NCBI GenBank assembly: GCA_964608915.1
Contig: CAZSQA010000013.1
Span: forward strand, 62,001-126,000
DNA length: 64,000 nucleotides
Direction: 5' to 3'
Source of the DNA: QWQI01 sp964608915
Lineage (GTDB): Bacteria; Planctomycetota; Planctomycetia; Isosphaerales; Isosphaeraceae
This document shows, one piece after another, positions 9,030 to 17,670 of the stretch; position 1 is the first letter of the stretch; the number at the start of each line of letters is the position of its first letter. Under the pieces are notes generated by a model. The model was given only the letters and a program-made list of their open reading frames with translations, ran no database searches and was not told where the DNA came from. Made by a program: the position numbers and the translations under genes.

Positions 9030-10097
9030 ATGACCGCTGAAGCCGATTCGCCGCGGCCTCACCTGCACTTCGGCCCTCGGGGCACGAACGGTCGGCCCTT
9101 AAGGAGAATCGTGCTGCTTAGCGTGCGCCTGACCCTGATGATTTCGTTGCTGGCCTTGTTCGCCCGTTCCTCAGTCGACTTCGGCGGTTCCGGCCGACAA
9201 GCCCGCGAAACACAAGGCACCGCGCTGATCGAGCCGCAGGACGATCGCCCGAAATTGCCTTCGGGCATGTTTCTCGCGTCGGCCGCGACTGACGCGCAAG
9301 ATCCCCCCGGGCCATCCAGCGCGAACGCTCAGGCTGATTCGGCGAAAACGTCGAAGCCGCCCGATGCCGCGGATTCGGCCGCCACGGATGGGCCGGAGCG
9401 GACTCGGCTGGAGGATTTGCCGTTTCTGCTGGAGTCGCTCGTCGATCTGGACCGGGATCTGCCGCCGGCGCTTTACTATCACTTTCTGGACAAGGCGCGG
9501 CAGGCAGATTCCGCTCGGCTGATCGCCGACGCTCGCCGCGACGTGACTTTTGCCCACCTCTACAAAGACCCCAGGAACGACCCCGCCAGGTACCGGGGCC
9601 AACTGATCGGCTTGAGCGGAACGGTGGGGCGTGCCGTGGCTTACGATATCGACCCGAATGCCTATGGCTTGACGAAGCGCTACGAACTGTGGCTTTTCAC
9701 CGAGGATTCTGGCAAATTCCCCTGGGTGGTCGAACTGACGAGCCTGCCTGAAGGCTTTCCGCTGGGCACGGACTTGCAGGAGAAGGTCGAAACCGCCGGC
9801 TTTTTTCTCAAGCTCTGGGCCTATCGAGCTCAGGACGGATTCCGCTCCGCGCCCGTGCTCCTTGGCCATGGGCTTTCATGGCAGCGCAGCGACTTGATCC
9901 GGGAACGGTTCGATCGGGGCTTCGCCAGGGTGTCGTTCAGTTTTCTCGCGTTGTTCGCAATCCTGATCGGCTGGTCGTTATGGCGCTGGAATCGAGAGGA
10001 TCGATCGCGTCGAGCGGCAGCCCCTGCAATGGTTTACGATCGCCTGGAAGATATCCCCCGGGACGAAGGCGGCGGCGGCGGGTCTTTTTCCGGCTGA
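9030..10097 (+). CDS. membrane-anchored protein of unknown function
   Basis: A 355-residue protein. The ATG at 9030 is preferred over a GTG at 9015 because GGGAGA at 9017-9022 sits at the right distance. It has one TM helix near residues 24-42, a polar, Ala/Asp-rich linker to about 115, then a folded region (about 120-300). That region contains YRGQLIGLSGTVGRAVAYD and a strand-rich stretch ending in HGLSW, which could be an OB-like barrel. A second TM helix (FSFLALFAILIGWSLWRW) follows near 310, then a basic segment and a Gly-rich end. The central domain would lie outside the cytoplasm. It follows the O-antigen-ligase-like gene by about 80 bases, so a role in envelope glycan work is possible but unproven. 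Confidence 0.65.
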   Translation: MTAEADSPRPHLHFGPRGTNGRPLRRIVLLSVRLTLMISLLALFARSSVDFGGSGRQARETQGTALIEPQDDRPKLPSGMFLASAATDAQDPPGPSSANAQADSAKTSKPPDAADSAATDGPERTRLEDLPFLLESLVDLDRDLPPALYYHFLDKARQADSARLIADARRDVTFAHLYKDPRNDPARYRGQLIGLSGTVGRAVAYDIDPNAYGLTKRYELWLFTEDSGKFPWVVELTSLPEGFPLGTDLQEKVETAGFFLKLWAYRAQDGFRSAPVLLGHGLSWQRSDLIRERFDRGFARVSFSFLALFAILIGWSLWRWNREDRSRRAAAPAMVYDRLEDIPRDEGGGGGSFSG

Positions 10098-10229
10098 TCG
10101 ATTCGACTATATTGTCCGATTATGTCCGCCTGAGTCGCTCATGGCGGCAGGGCCCGGGGCGAGACCTGGCGAGCGAGCCGGGTCGCATCGGCGTCCTTCG
10201 AACAGCACAATTTCAGGGGTCACCCTCTC

Positions 10230-11225
10230 ATGAGTCGTCCAGTTCGCGTCGCCGTCAGTGGTGCCAACGGCAATATCGGATATGCCCTGATTTTCCGTCT
10301 CGCTTCCGGCCAGATTTTCGGGCCCCAAACGCCTGTGAGTCTCAGGCTTCTGGAAATCACGCCGTTCCTGCCCAACCTGCAGGGCACGATCATGGAACTG
10401 GAAGACTGTGCCTTCCCGACACTGGCGGACGCACAGGCCTCGGACAAAGCCGATGTCGCCTTCGCCGATGCTGACTGGGTGATCCTCGTCGGCGGTATGC
10501 CGCGTAAGGACGGCATGAGCCGTGCCGACCTGATCCGGGCCAACGGACCGATCTTCACCGGTCAGGGCAAGGCGATCAACGATGCCGCCTCCGCCGATGC
10601 CCGCGTCCTCGTCGTGGCCAACCCCTGCAATACCAATGCCCTGATCGCGAAAAGCCATGCCCCGCGGATCAAGCCCGAGAACTGGTTCGCGATGACCCGG
10701 CTCGATCAGAACCGTGCCGCCAGCCTGCTGGCCGCGAAGGCGGGCGTGAACGTCGGCCAGGTCAGCCGCATGGCGATCTGGGGCAACCACTCCGACACAC
10801 AGTATCCCGACTACAAGAACGCCCGCATCGGCGGCAAGCCCGTGACCGAAGTGATTTCGGACCACACCTGGCTTGAGGAAACTTTCATCCCTACCGTCGC
10901 CAAGCGGGGCGGCGCCGTGATCAAGGCCCGGGGCGCCAGCTCGGCGGCTTCGGCCGCCAACGCGGCACTGGCCCACGTCCACAGCATGGTCAACTCGACC
11001 GCCGCTGGCGACTGCGTTTCGGCCGGCATTTGTTCGACCGGTCAGTATGGCATCCCCGCTGGCCTGATCTATTCGATGCCGCTGCATGTGACCGACGCCA
11101 AAACCTACAAGGTGATCGACGATTTCGTCGTCGACGAAAAGGCCCGGCAGCGGATCGACGCCAGCGTCAAGGAGCTGACGGACGAACGCGACGTGGTCAA
11201 GGACTTGCTCGGCCCCGCGCTCTGA
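10230..11225 (+). CDS. mdh: malate dehydrogenase
   Basis: A 331-residue NAD(P)-dependent malate dehydrogenase of the cytosolic-type (MDH2-like) group, interconverting malate and oxaloacetate in the TCA cycle. The dinucleotide loop is GANGNIGYAL (residues 11-20). Substrate arginines lie in GGMPRKDGMSRADLIRAN (88-105), with NPCNTNA at 131-137. The catalytic His is H187 in WGNHSDTQYP, paired with the Asp of TRLDQNR (about 159). Length is normal. The start has no rival, with a weak purine-rich stretch upstream. The gene is followed by a 13-bp hairpin at 11258-11292. Confidence 0.95.
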   Translation: MSRPVRVAVSGANGNIGYALIFRLASGQIFGPQTPVSLRLLEITPFLPNLQGTIMELEDCAFPTLADAQASDKADVAFADADWVILVGGMPRKDGMSRADLIRANGPIFTGQGKAINDAASADARVLVVANPCNTNALIAKSHAPRIKPENWFAMTRLDQNRAASLLAAKAGVNVGQVSRMAIWGNHSDTQYPDYKNARIGGKPVTEVISDHTWLEETFIPTVAKRGGAVIKARGASSAASAANAALAHVHSMVNSTAAGDCVSAGICSTGQYGIPAGLIYSMPLHVTDAKTYKVIDDFVVDEKARQRIDASVKELTDERDVVKDLLGPAL

Positions 11226-11257
11226 GTCACCTGATCCGAAACCTGAGCATGAAAAGC

Positions 11258-11292
11258 CAGGCGGGCACCGTTTTCACGACGGTGTCCGCCTG
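11258..11292 (+). terminator. hairpin after mdh, without a T-run
   Basis: Arms 11258-11270 and 11280-11292 pair over 13 positions, with one G-T wobble, around a 9-base loop. It lies 33 bases after the mdh stop. No poly-T follows, so termination is uncertain. Confidence 0.5.
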
Positions 11293-11317
11293 ATTCGCAT
11301 CCGTTTCCGCCCGCCGC

Positions 11318-12526
11318 ATGGAAATTCGAACGCTCATGATTTACCGAAGATTCGGCCGTAGCGAACTGCAGATGCCTGTCTTCTCTTGTGGCGGAATGCG
11401 CTACCAGCATTCCTGGAAGGACGAGGACGCCGGCGGCGAGACGCCCGAAGGCCAGGCGAACCTGGAAGCGACGATCCACAGGGCGGTCGAGCTGGGCGTC
11501 AATCACATCGAAACCGCCCGAGGCTACGGCACGTCGGAGTATCAGCTCGGTAAGATCCTGCCGAGCTTCCCACGCGACCGGATCATCGTGCAGACGAAAG
11601 TCCCGCCTTTCGCCGACGCTTCCGAATTCCGCCGCACGTTCGAGCACAGCCTGAAGCTGCTGAAACTCGAATATGTCGACCTGCTTGGCCTGCACGGCAT
11701 CAACAATCAGGAATTCCAGGATTGGTCACTGCGCCCTGGCGGCTGCATGGACGAAGCCGAGAAGCTGCGTGAGGAAGGGCTCGTACGGCACATCGGGTTT
11801 TCCACGCACGGGCCGACGGACGTGATCGTCTCCACGATCGAATCGGGCCGGTTCGACTACGTCAATCTGCACTACTACTGGATCTATCGCAACAACTGGG
11901 CCGCAATCGAAGCGGCCACCCGGCACGACATGGGCGTGTTCATCATCAGTCCTTCGGATAAGGGCGGCATGCTCTACAAGCCGACACCGAAGCTGGTCGA
12001 ACTGTGCAAACCGCTCTCGCCGATGCAGTTCAACGACCTGTTCTGCCTTTCCCATCCGCAGATTCACACGCTTTCGCTCGGGGCGGCCCGGCCTTCCGAT
12101 TTCGACGAGCACATCGCCGGACTCGAATCGCTCGAGTTGGCCGATCGAATTCTGCCGCCGATTCTCGACCGGCTCGAAAAGGCCTATGCCGAAGCCGTGG
12201 GGGCCGACTGGCTCGCGAACTGGTCGACCGGTCTGCCGCGCTGGGAGGAAACCCCCGGGCAGATCAATCTGCATATCATCGTGTGGCTCTGGAATTTGCT
12301 GAAAGCCTTCGACCTGACCGATTACGCCCGCATGCGCTACAACCTGCTGGGCAACGGCGGCCACTGGTTTCCTGGAGTGAACGCCGCGAATCTGAAAAGT
12401 GTCGAGCACGAACTGAGGGCGAGTCTCGAAGGCAACCCGAACGGCGAAAAGCTGATCGGCATTCTACGGGAGATGCATCGACTGGTCGGCGGCGAAACGG
12501 TCAAGCGCCTTTCACAGGCGGATTGA
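11318..12526 (+). CDS. aldo/keto reductase without the C-terminal Fe-S cysteines
   Basis: A 402-residue aldo/keto reductase, expected to be a cytoplasmic NADPH-dependent oxidoreductase with a TIM barrel. The N-terminus is typical (YRRFGRSELQMPVFSCGGMR). The catalytic Asp-Tyr region is ELGVNHIETARGYGTSE (with Y near 64), and the catalytic Lys is in IIVQTKVP. The C-terminal 120 residues align in style with the 4Fe-4S extension of the COG1453 group, but the Cys cluster is missing; the stretch reads NWSTGLPRWEETPGQINLHIIVWLWN. So it belongs to a ferredoxin-free variant also remembered from cyanobacteria. The start is ATG 11318; an in-frame ATG at 11336 just before YRRFG is equally possible. Substrate unknown. 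Confidence 0.85.
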   Translation: MEIRTLMIYRRFGRSELQMPVFSCGGMRYQHSWKDEDAGGETPEGQANLEATIHRAVELGVNHIETARGYGTSEYQLGKILPSFPRDRIIVQTKVPPFADASEFRRTFEHSLKLLKLEYVDLLGLHGINNQEFQDWSLRPGGCMDEAEKLREEGLVRHIGFSTHGPTDVIVSTIESGRFDYVNLHYYWIYRNNWAAIEAATRHDMGVFIISPSDKGGMLYKPTPKLVELCKPLSPMQFNDLFCLSHPQIHTLSLGAARPSDFDEHIAGLESLELADRILPPILDRLEKAYAEAVGADWLANWSTGLPRWEETPGQINLHIIVWLWNLLKAFDLTDYARMRYNLLGNGGHWFPGVNAANLKSVEHELRASLEGNPNGEKLIGILREMHRLVGGETVKRLSQAD

Positions 12527-12749
12527 TCGATTCAGGCAAAGATTCGTTCGGAGCGAGGATCTCGCCGGCCCTGGGTGGCGATTCGAATTCCGCGCGTTGT
12601 GTCATTCGAATTGATGTTGACCGATCTGGCCGATTGGGATAGAAAACTTTGCAAATCTCCGGATCGAATTTCGGATTCGGCCGGATCTGCCCGACGCTGA
12701 CGCATGGAGAACAGGATGTTCTCCTGAACGGCGGGCTGGACGAAATCGC

Positions 12750-14726
12750 ATGGAGGCTTGTCCCTTGCTGCACTTCGAGACGAACCGAAGAGGCGCTCTG
12801 GCGGCGCTTGCCGGCGCGGCCCTGATCGCGGGGGCCGATAGCCCTGCCCCGAAGCTTACGTCCGCATCGCCCAAGGCGAACGACACGGTCGGCGACTGGG
12901 CGATCGTGGGTGCCAAACGTACGCAGAAGGTCGAAGGCGTCGGCCTGGTCGTCGGGTTGAACGGCACCGGTTCTGACCCTGAATCGGGCGTTTATCGCGA
13001 GGAACTGCTCACGCAGATGCGTAAGGCGGGCGTCGATTCGCCGGCCCGCATCCTCGAGTCGCCCAATACGTCGATGGTGATCGTTCGTGCCACAATTCCT
13101 GCGGGCGTATCGACTTCCGATCCGCTCGACGTGACTGTGGAATTGACGACCAACAGTGGCACCACGAGTCTCGCCGGTGGTTACCTGATGCGGACGACGC
13201 TCAGGGAAGTGCTGATGACCGAGCGCGACATCAAGGAAGGTTCGCCGCTGGCTTCCGCTTTCGGTCCGATCATGATCGGCGACCCGAAGAATCCGGAGAA
13301 CCCGAAAGCCGGCCGTGTTCTGGGCGGGGCGAGGGTCAAGAAGGAAGTGCCCTATCGGCTTGCGCTTAAGGAAAAACATCAGAGCATTCGGTCATCGGCC
13401 CTGGTGCAGGACGTGATCAACCGCCGCTTCGCGGTCAGGATCGGACCGGAATCGCGTGGGGTCGCGACGGCCAAGACGGATCAATTCCTTGAGCTGAAGG
13501 TTCCGCAGGTCTATCACCAGAATCAGGCCCGGTTTTTCCAGGTCGTCAAGCTGCTGCCGATCGTGGACCGGGACGATATCCGGGCCGCCCGTCTGGCGCA
13601 ATGGCATGAAGAGCTGAAGGATCCGCAAAAGGCCGGCCTTGCTGCGCTGAAGCTGGAAGGGATCGGTCAGCCAGGTGTTGAGGTTCTTGAGGATGGGTTG
13701 AAGAGCAAGGATCTTCAGGCCCGCTTTTTCGCCGCCGAGTCCCTGGCGTATCTCCAGAAGGAATCAGGCGTTGCGGTGCTCAAGGAGGCGGCCCTGAAGT
13801 CGGCCGACCTGCGGGCGTTCGCCTTGGCGGCCCTGGCGGCCGCGGATCAGCCCGCGGCGATGATGACGCTTCGGTCTTTGATGAACGACCCGGACCCGGT
13901 CATTCGTTACGGCGCCTTCGCCGCTCTGCGCACGTCGGATCCCGAAAACGCATATCTGGGCCGGGTGGCCGTGATGAAGGAACAGAGCCCGGATCAGGGC
14001 TCAGACAACATGGCAGCCGCGATCTCGGAAATTCAGTCGCGAAGGCGGCGCGGCACGACGGTCGACGATCCGTTCGAGCTGTATGTCGTCCCGAGCGAAG
14101 GCCCGCCGATGGTGCATTACACGCGATCGAACCGGGCGGAGATCGTTCTGTTCGGCGATAGCCAGAGGCTGGAGACGCCGATCGTCCTGGGCGGTGGCGG
14201 GTCGATCATCCTGAACGCTTCGGAAAGTGATGACAAGGTCGAAATTTCGCGGATCACGCGGAACTCGCTCGACTTCGAAAAGAAGGTCGTTTCGTCGCTC
14301 GAGATGAAGGACGTGATCCGCGAGGTCGCCAATCTCGGCGCGACGTATCCGGAAATCGTCGAACTTCTCAACTCGGCTTCGAAGCAGCATAACCTGCAGG
14401 GACAGTTGCTCGCCGACGCGAAGCCGGTGACATCCGCCAATTATGTCCAGGCCCAGATCGACGGCAAGCGGCTCGACGATAAGCCGAAGCAGGACAGCGC
14501 GTTGCGGAAGGCCTCGGCGGAAGAGCCGGAAGCGGCCGAAGAGAAAGGCCCGCGGCGAATCTTCAATCTGCCGAAGTTGCGCGGTTTCGGCCATCGGGAA
14601 GCCAGCGGCGAAGAGACAGCGAAACCCGCTGAGAAGTCCGCGAAGGAATCGCCGTTGAAGTCCCTCCGGCTGAACCTGCCGTTTACGAAATCGAAATCGC
14701 AGCTTCCGGAATTGCCGCCGGAGTGA
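12750..14726 (+). CDS. FlgI-like (flagellar P-ring) domain protein with HEAT-like repeats
   Basis: A 658-residue exported protein. After a basic N-terminus and hydrophobic segment (NRRGALAALAGAALIAGA, possibly Tat-type), residues about 48-290 resemble the flagellar P-ring protein FlgI: VEGVGLVVGLNGTGSDPESGVYREELL, SMVIVRATIPAGV and TSLAGGYLMRT. Residues about 295-420 are short Ala/Leu-rich helical repeats of HEAT type. A further folded region spans about 430-560 (LYVVPSEGPPMVHY...LFGDSQRLETPIVLGGGGSI), and the last 90 residues are a low-complexity Lys/Glu/Pro tail. No other flagellar gene is nearby, so a role in a flagellar P ring is doubtful. The start is uncertain: GGAGG at 12752-12756 sits inside the frame and would suit TTG at 12765 better than ATG at 12750. 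Confidence 0.75.
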   Translation: MEACPLLHFETNRRGALAALAGAALIAGADSPAPKLTSASPKANDTVGDWAIVGAKRTQKVEGVGLVVGLNGTGSDPESGVYREELLTQMRKAGVDSPARILESPNTSMVIVRATIPAGVSTSDPLDVTVELTTNSGTTSLAGGYLMRTTLREVLMTERDIKEGSPLASAFGPIMIGDPKNPENPKAGRVLGGARVKKEVPYRLALKEKHQSIRSSALVQDVINRRFAVRIGPESRGVATAKTDQFLELKVPQVYHQNQARFFQVVKLLPIVDRDDIRAARLAQWHEELKDPQKAGLAALKLEGIGQPGVEVLEDGLKSKDLQARFFAAESLAYLQKESGVAVLKEAALKSADLRAFALAALAAADQPAAMMTLRSLMNDPDPVIRYGAFAALRTSDPENAYLGRVAVMKEQSPDQGSDNMAAAISEIQSRRRRGTTVDDPFELYVVPSEGPPMVHYTRSNRAEIVLFGDSQRLETPIVLGGGGSIILNASESDDKVEISRITRNSLDFEKKVVSSLEMKDVIREVANLGATYPEIVELLNSASKQHNLQGQLLADAKPVTSANYVQAQIDGKRLDDKPKQDSALRKASAEEPEAAEEKGPRRIFNLPKLRGFGHREASGEETAKPAEKSAKESPLKSLRLNLPFTKSKSQLPELPPE

Positions 14727-14769
14727 GCCGGACAATCGTTCGGTTCGAGACGCCCCGCATATGATGACG

Positions 14770-14805
14770 AACCGGCCGCACCGATTTGTGCGGCCGGTTC
14801 CTTTT
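14770..14805 (+). terminator. rho-independent terminator after the FlgI-like gene
   Basis: A perfect 12-bp stem, AACCGGCCGCAC (14770-14781) pairing with 14788-14799, with a 6-base loop and then CCTTTT. It lies 43 bases after the stop codon. Confidence 0.8.
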
Positions 14806-15275
14806 ATCGTGCAGGATCGGGGCATACGGAGGGATTGCCAAAACTCCTCTTTGCCCCCATTTTGTCTTAAATGCCAATTTTGGAGTATCCCGCATTAAAG
14901 TTGTGAGCCTTCCTGATCGAAAATTAGTTGTGACGGTTAGGTCTGCTACGAAAAGGAGACACGCCAGATCTCCTTCAGTGGTCCGAACTGGCCGCAAACG
15001 TCCCTTGAGCAAGGACATCCTTCCTGGACGGACAGGCGTGAGCCTGTCGGCTCGAAGCCTGGAAATGGGCTGATACGCCAATGTGCGGGTCGTTCGCGAT
15101 CCGTACGGATCATTCAGGAAGGATTGCGTGTGAATCTCTGGTGTCAGGAAATCGAGAAAGGATTCTCGAGCCGGCCGCTGGCAGATTCGAGTGAGAAACC
15201 GTCGGGCCATTCCGGAAGGTTGGTGACTCAACCTCCGAGGTCTCGCACAACTAGGAAGCGAGTGGAGTCCTCGAT
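14806..15275. other. gene-free leader region before the HTH-receiver gene
   Basis: About 470 bases without a convincing gene, with lower GC around 14850-14950 than the surroundings. It includes a 7-bp hairpin with a 4-base loop (15152-15169) about 110 bases before the next start. The length suggests a long 5' leader or a regulatory region for the downstream regulator, but no known riboswitch is recognisable. Confidence 0.45.
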
Positions 15276-15851
15276 ATGAAAAAGGTTTACACCACCGGCC
15301 AAGTCGCGAAGATTTGCAAGGTGGCACCCCGAACCGTGAGCAAATGGTTTGACTCCGGCCGGCTGCGTGGCTATCGCATCCCCGGGTCCCAGGACAGGCG
15401 GATCCCCCGCGAGCACCTGCTGCGCTTCCTCAAGGAGCATGGCATGCCGCTCGGCGATCTCGAAGCCGAAGTCTACAACAAGGTGTTAGTCGTCGGCGCC
15501 GATGCCCCGCTGATGTCGCAACTGAAAGATCACCTGCGTGAATCGGACGACTTCCGGCTCGAAACGGCTTCGTCCGGCTTCGAAGCTGGCATTCGTGCCG
15601 AAAGTTTCCACCCGGACTGCATCATCATCGATATGGCGATTGGCCGGATCGAAGCCGGTCAGATCGCCCAGAACCTTCGACGCAGTCAGGATCACATCAA
15701 TACCGTTCTGATCGCCCTGACCAGTGAAACACCTGGCCCTGAAATTTATTCCCTGGGCTTCAACGACGCGTTCAAGAAACCGTTCGATGGCGCTCTTCTG
15801 AATGAACGCATCAAGCGTTTGATCTCTCAGAAGAAGACCGACGAGATCTGA
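15276..15851 (+). CDS. excisionase/MerR-type HTH fused to a response-regulator receiver
   Basis: A 191-residue protein with its DNA-binding domain first. Residues 1-55 form an excisionase/MerR-like winged helix (YTTGQVAKICKVAPRTVSKWFDSGRLRGYRIPGSQDRRI). After a short linker, residues 68-188 are a receiver domain. The phospho-acceptor would be D119 (CIIIDMAIG), the switch residue T149 (IALTSE) and the conserved Lys K168 (FKKPFDG). The acidic pair after strand 1 is reduced to D76 (VVGAD). Standard response regulators have the receiver first, so the order is inverted. No sensor kinase is adjacent. The target is unknown; the long gene-free stretch before the gene could include autoregulatory sites. 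Confidence 0.85.
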   Translation: MKKVYTTGQVAKICKVAPRTVSKWFDSGRLRGYRIPGSQDRRIPREHLLRFLKEHGMPLGDLEAEVYNKVLVVGADAPLMSQLKDHLRESDDFRLETASSGFEAGIRAESFHPDCIIIDMAIGRIEAGQIAQNLRRSQDHINTVLIALTSETPGPEIYSLGFNDAFKKPFDGALLNERIKRLISQKKTDEI

Positions 15852-15891
15852 GATCTCGCCGAAGTCTCCGGACGACGATACGGCCGTGCCC

Positions 15892-15919
15892 CGAAACCTG
15901 GAGCGAATCTCCGGTTTCG
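15892..15919 (+). terminator. hairpin after the HTH-receiver gene, no clear T-run
   Basis: Arms CGAAACC(T)GGAG (15892-15903) and CTCCGGTTTCG (15909-15919) pair around a 5-base loop, 40 bases after the stop. The following bases are only moderately T-rich. Confidence 0.45.
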
Positions 15920-15967
15920 ACGCACGGTTCGTTTCGTTTATGATGCGGCAGAGGTGACGCCATCCCC

Positions 15968-17563
15968 ATGCCCGCTGACGCTAACGTAACGATGCCGCGA
16001 CGACGATCCGACCCTCGCTGGGCTGGTCTTGCCGCGTTCCTTTGGGTCGTAGCAGGCGTGAGTGCCGTCGGAGTAACGATCGACGAACCGCTGGATGTCG
16101 CTCCGGGGCGGCATTACTGGGAAACTGCGTTCGCCCTGAAAACCGAAGCGTTCTCGCCGGATGGCGTCCGTCGCATGTTCGGCGGCAACCCGGACCACCC
16201 GCCCCTGGCCCGCTGGGTCCTTGGCGGTTTTTCACTTGCGCTCGAACCGGTTCGGCTCGCCATAACCGGCGACGCCGATCTGACCGGTCTGAATATCGAA
16301 GGGGCCCGGATCGGATCGGCAGCGGCCTTCGGCCTGACGGTGGCGCTGATCGGACACTTCGCCGCGAAACGTCACGGCCGCCCGGCCGGGTGGGCCGCCG
16401 CGATCTGCTATGCCTGCCTGCCCCACGTGTTCGGGCATGCGCACCTGGCAGCGCTCGAAAGCGTGCTGAATCTGACATGGCTCACGGCGGCTTTCGCCTG
16501 GTTGCGCTGGAGCGAATCGCCGTCGGTGCGGCGGTCTCTATCAGCCGGTTTCTGGTCGGGCCTGGCCTGCCTGACGAAGCTCCAGGGCTGGCTGGCCCTG
16601 CCCTGGGTCGTCGTAGTCATCCTGTGCACGCCGGCCACGTGGCGGGCACGTGTTACGGCTTTCGCAGCCGTCGCGACTTTGCCCGTCTGGTGGTTCGCGG
16701 GCTGGCCCTGGGTCTGGTACGAGAGCTCCGCCATGCTGCGGGCCTATTTCCTGTCGAGCGTCGAACGGACACACCTGAACGTGACCTACTTCGGCCAGGT
16801 CTATGCCGACGATCGCCTGCCTTGGCATTTCGCCATCGTTCAGTGGTTCGCCGCCGTCCCGCCCGTCGTGCTCGTTCTGTTCGCCGTCGGAGCGTTCGCC
16901 GCCTGGCGAACTCCAGGGCACCGAATCGACCGGCTCTTGAGCCTGATTCCCGCGGGATTCCTGGCCCTTTTCAGTCTGCCGATCGCTCGATACGATACCG
17001 ATCGCCTGTTTCTGGTGCAGTGGACGGCTGTCGCGGCACTGGCAGGTTCCGGTTTCGAAGTCATCCGCCGGAATCTGGCTGAAACGGGTTACGCACGCCG
17101 GTCGCCCATGATCATCGGGGCGTTCGGAACTGTCTTTCTGATCGTCCCTTGCCTCAAGCCTTCGCCGCTGAGTTACGTGAGCCCTCTCACGGGCGGCATC
17201 CGCGGCTTCGAAGCGAGCGGGATGGAACTGAACTATTGGGGTGATGCCGTCGATTCGACTTTGACCGATCAAATTGAACGGCTCGTCAAGCCGGGGCAGA
17301 AGGTGGCGGTGGTTCCGACTCTGGCCGGCGGCCAGGCGGCGTTCCTTACGCCGCCTGCGCTTTTGCGTCAAGGCATGACGTTCGAAGAACAAAGTCGCTG
17401 GCGGGATGCCGACTGGCTTGTCGTTTACCGGCGGCCATCGTATTGGCCGGAGGGTCTCGAAGACTGGATTCGATCGAAACCGCCCGTTGCGGTGCGGCGG
17501 CGAGACGGCGTCTGGCTGGCGGCCATATGGTGCGGCCCGAAAGGATCTTGCGCGGATCGATAG
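15968..17563 (+). CDS. GT39-type (ArnT/PMT-like) membrane glycosyltransferase
   Basis: A 531-residue polytopic membrane protein. After TM1 (about residues 18-37) the first extracytoplasmic loop has an acidic pair, TIDEPLDVAPGRHYW, as in the catalytic loop of polyprenyl-phosphate-sugar transferases. It is followed by NPDHPPLARWVLGGF with the family's H-P-P-L motif. Some nine to ten further hydrophobic helices extend to about residue 410, then a soluble C-terminal part. The expected role is transfer of a sugar from a polyprenyl phosphate donor to lipid or protein at the outer face of the inner membrane; donor and acceptor are unknown. An in-frame ATG at 15992 is an alternative start. Confidence 0.75.
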   Translation: MPADANVTMPRRRSDPRWAGLAAFLWVVAGVSAVGVTIDEPLDVAPGRHYWETAFALKTEAFSPDGVRRMFGGNPDHPPLARWVLGGFSLALEPVRLAITGDADLTGLNIEGARIGSAAAFGLTVALIGHFAAKRHGRPAGWAAAICYACLPHVFGHAHLAALESVLNLTWLTAAFAWLRWSESPSVRRSLSAGFWSGLACLTKLQGWLALPWVVVVILCTPATWRARVTAFAAVATLPVWWFAGWPWVWYESSAMLRAYFLSSVERTHLNVTYFGQVYADDRLPWHFAIVQWFAAVPPVVLVLFAVGAFAAWRTPGHRIDRLLSLIPAGFLALFSLPIARYDTDRLFLVQWTAVAALAGSGFEVIRRNLAETGYARRSPMIIGAFGTVFLIVPCLKPSPLSYVSPLTGGIRGFEASGMELNYWGDAVDSTLTDQIERLVKPGQKVAVVPTLAGGQAAFLTPPALLRQGMTFEEQSRWRDADWLVVYRRPSYWPEGLEDWIRSKPPVAVRRRDGVWLAAIWCGPKGSCADR

Positions 17564-17670
17564 TGACGCCGCTCGTGACCGATTTCCGTTCGAATGCGGA
17601 AAATGGGGTAGCGATGTGCCGTACGGTTTCTATAATTTTCGGTAAGTACCGAAAGAACGGTCGAGTGAGG

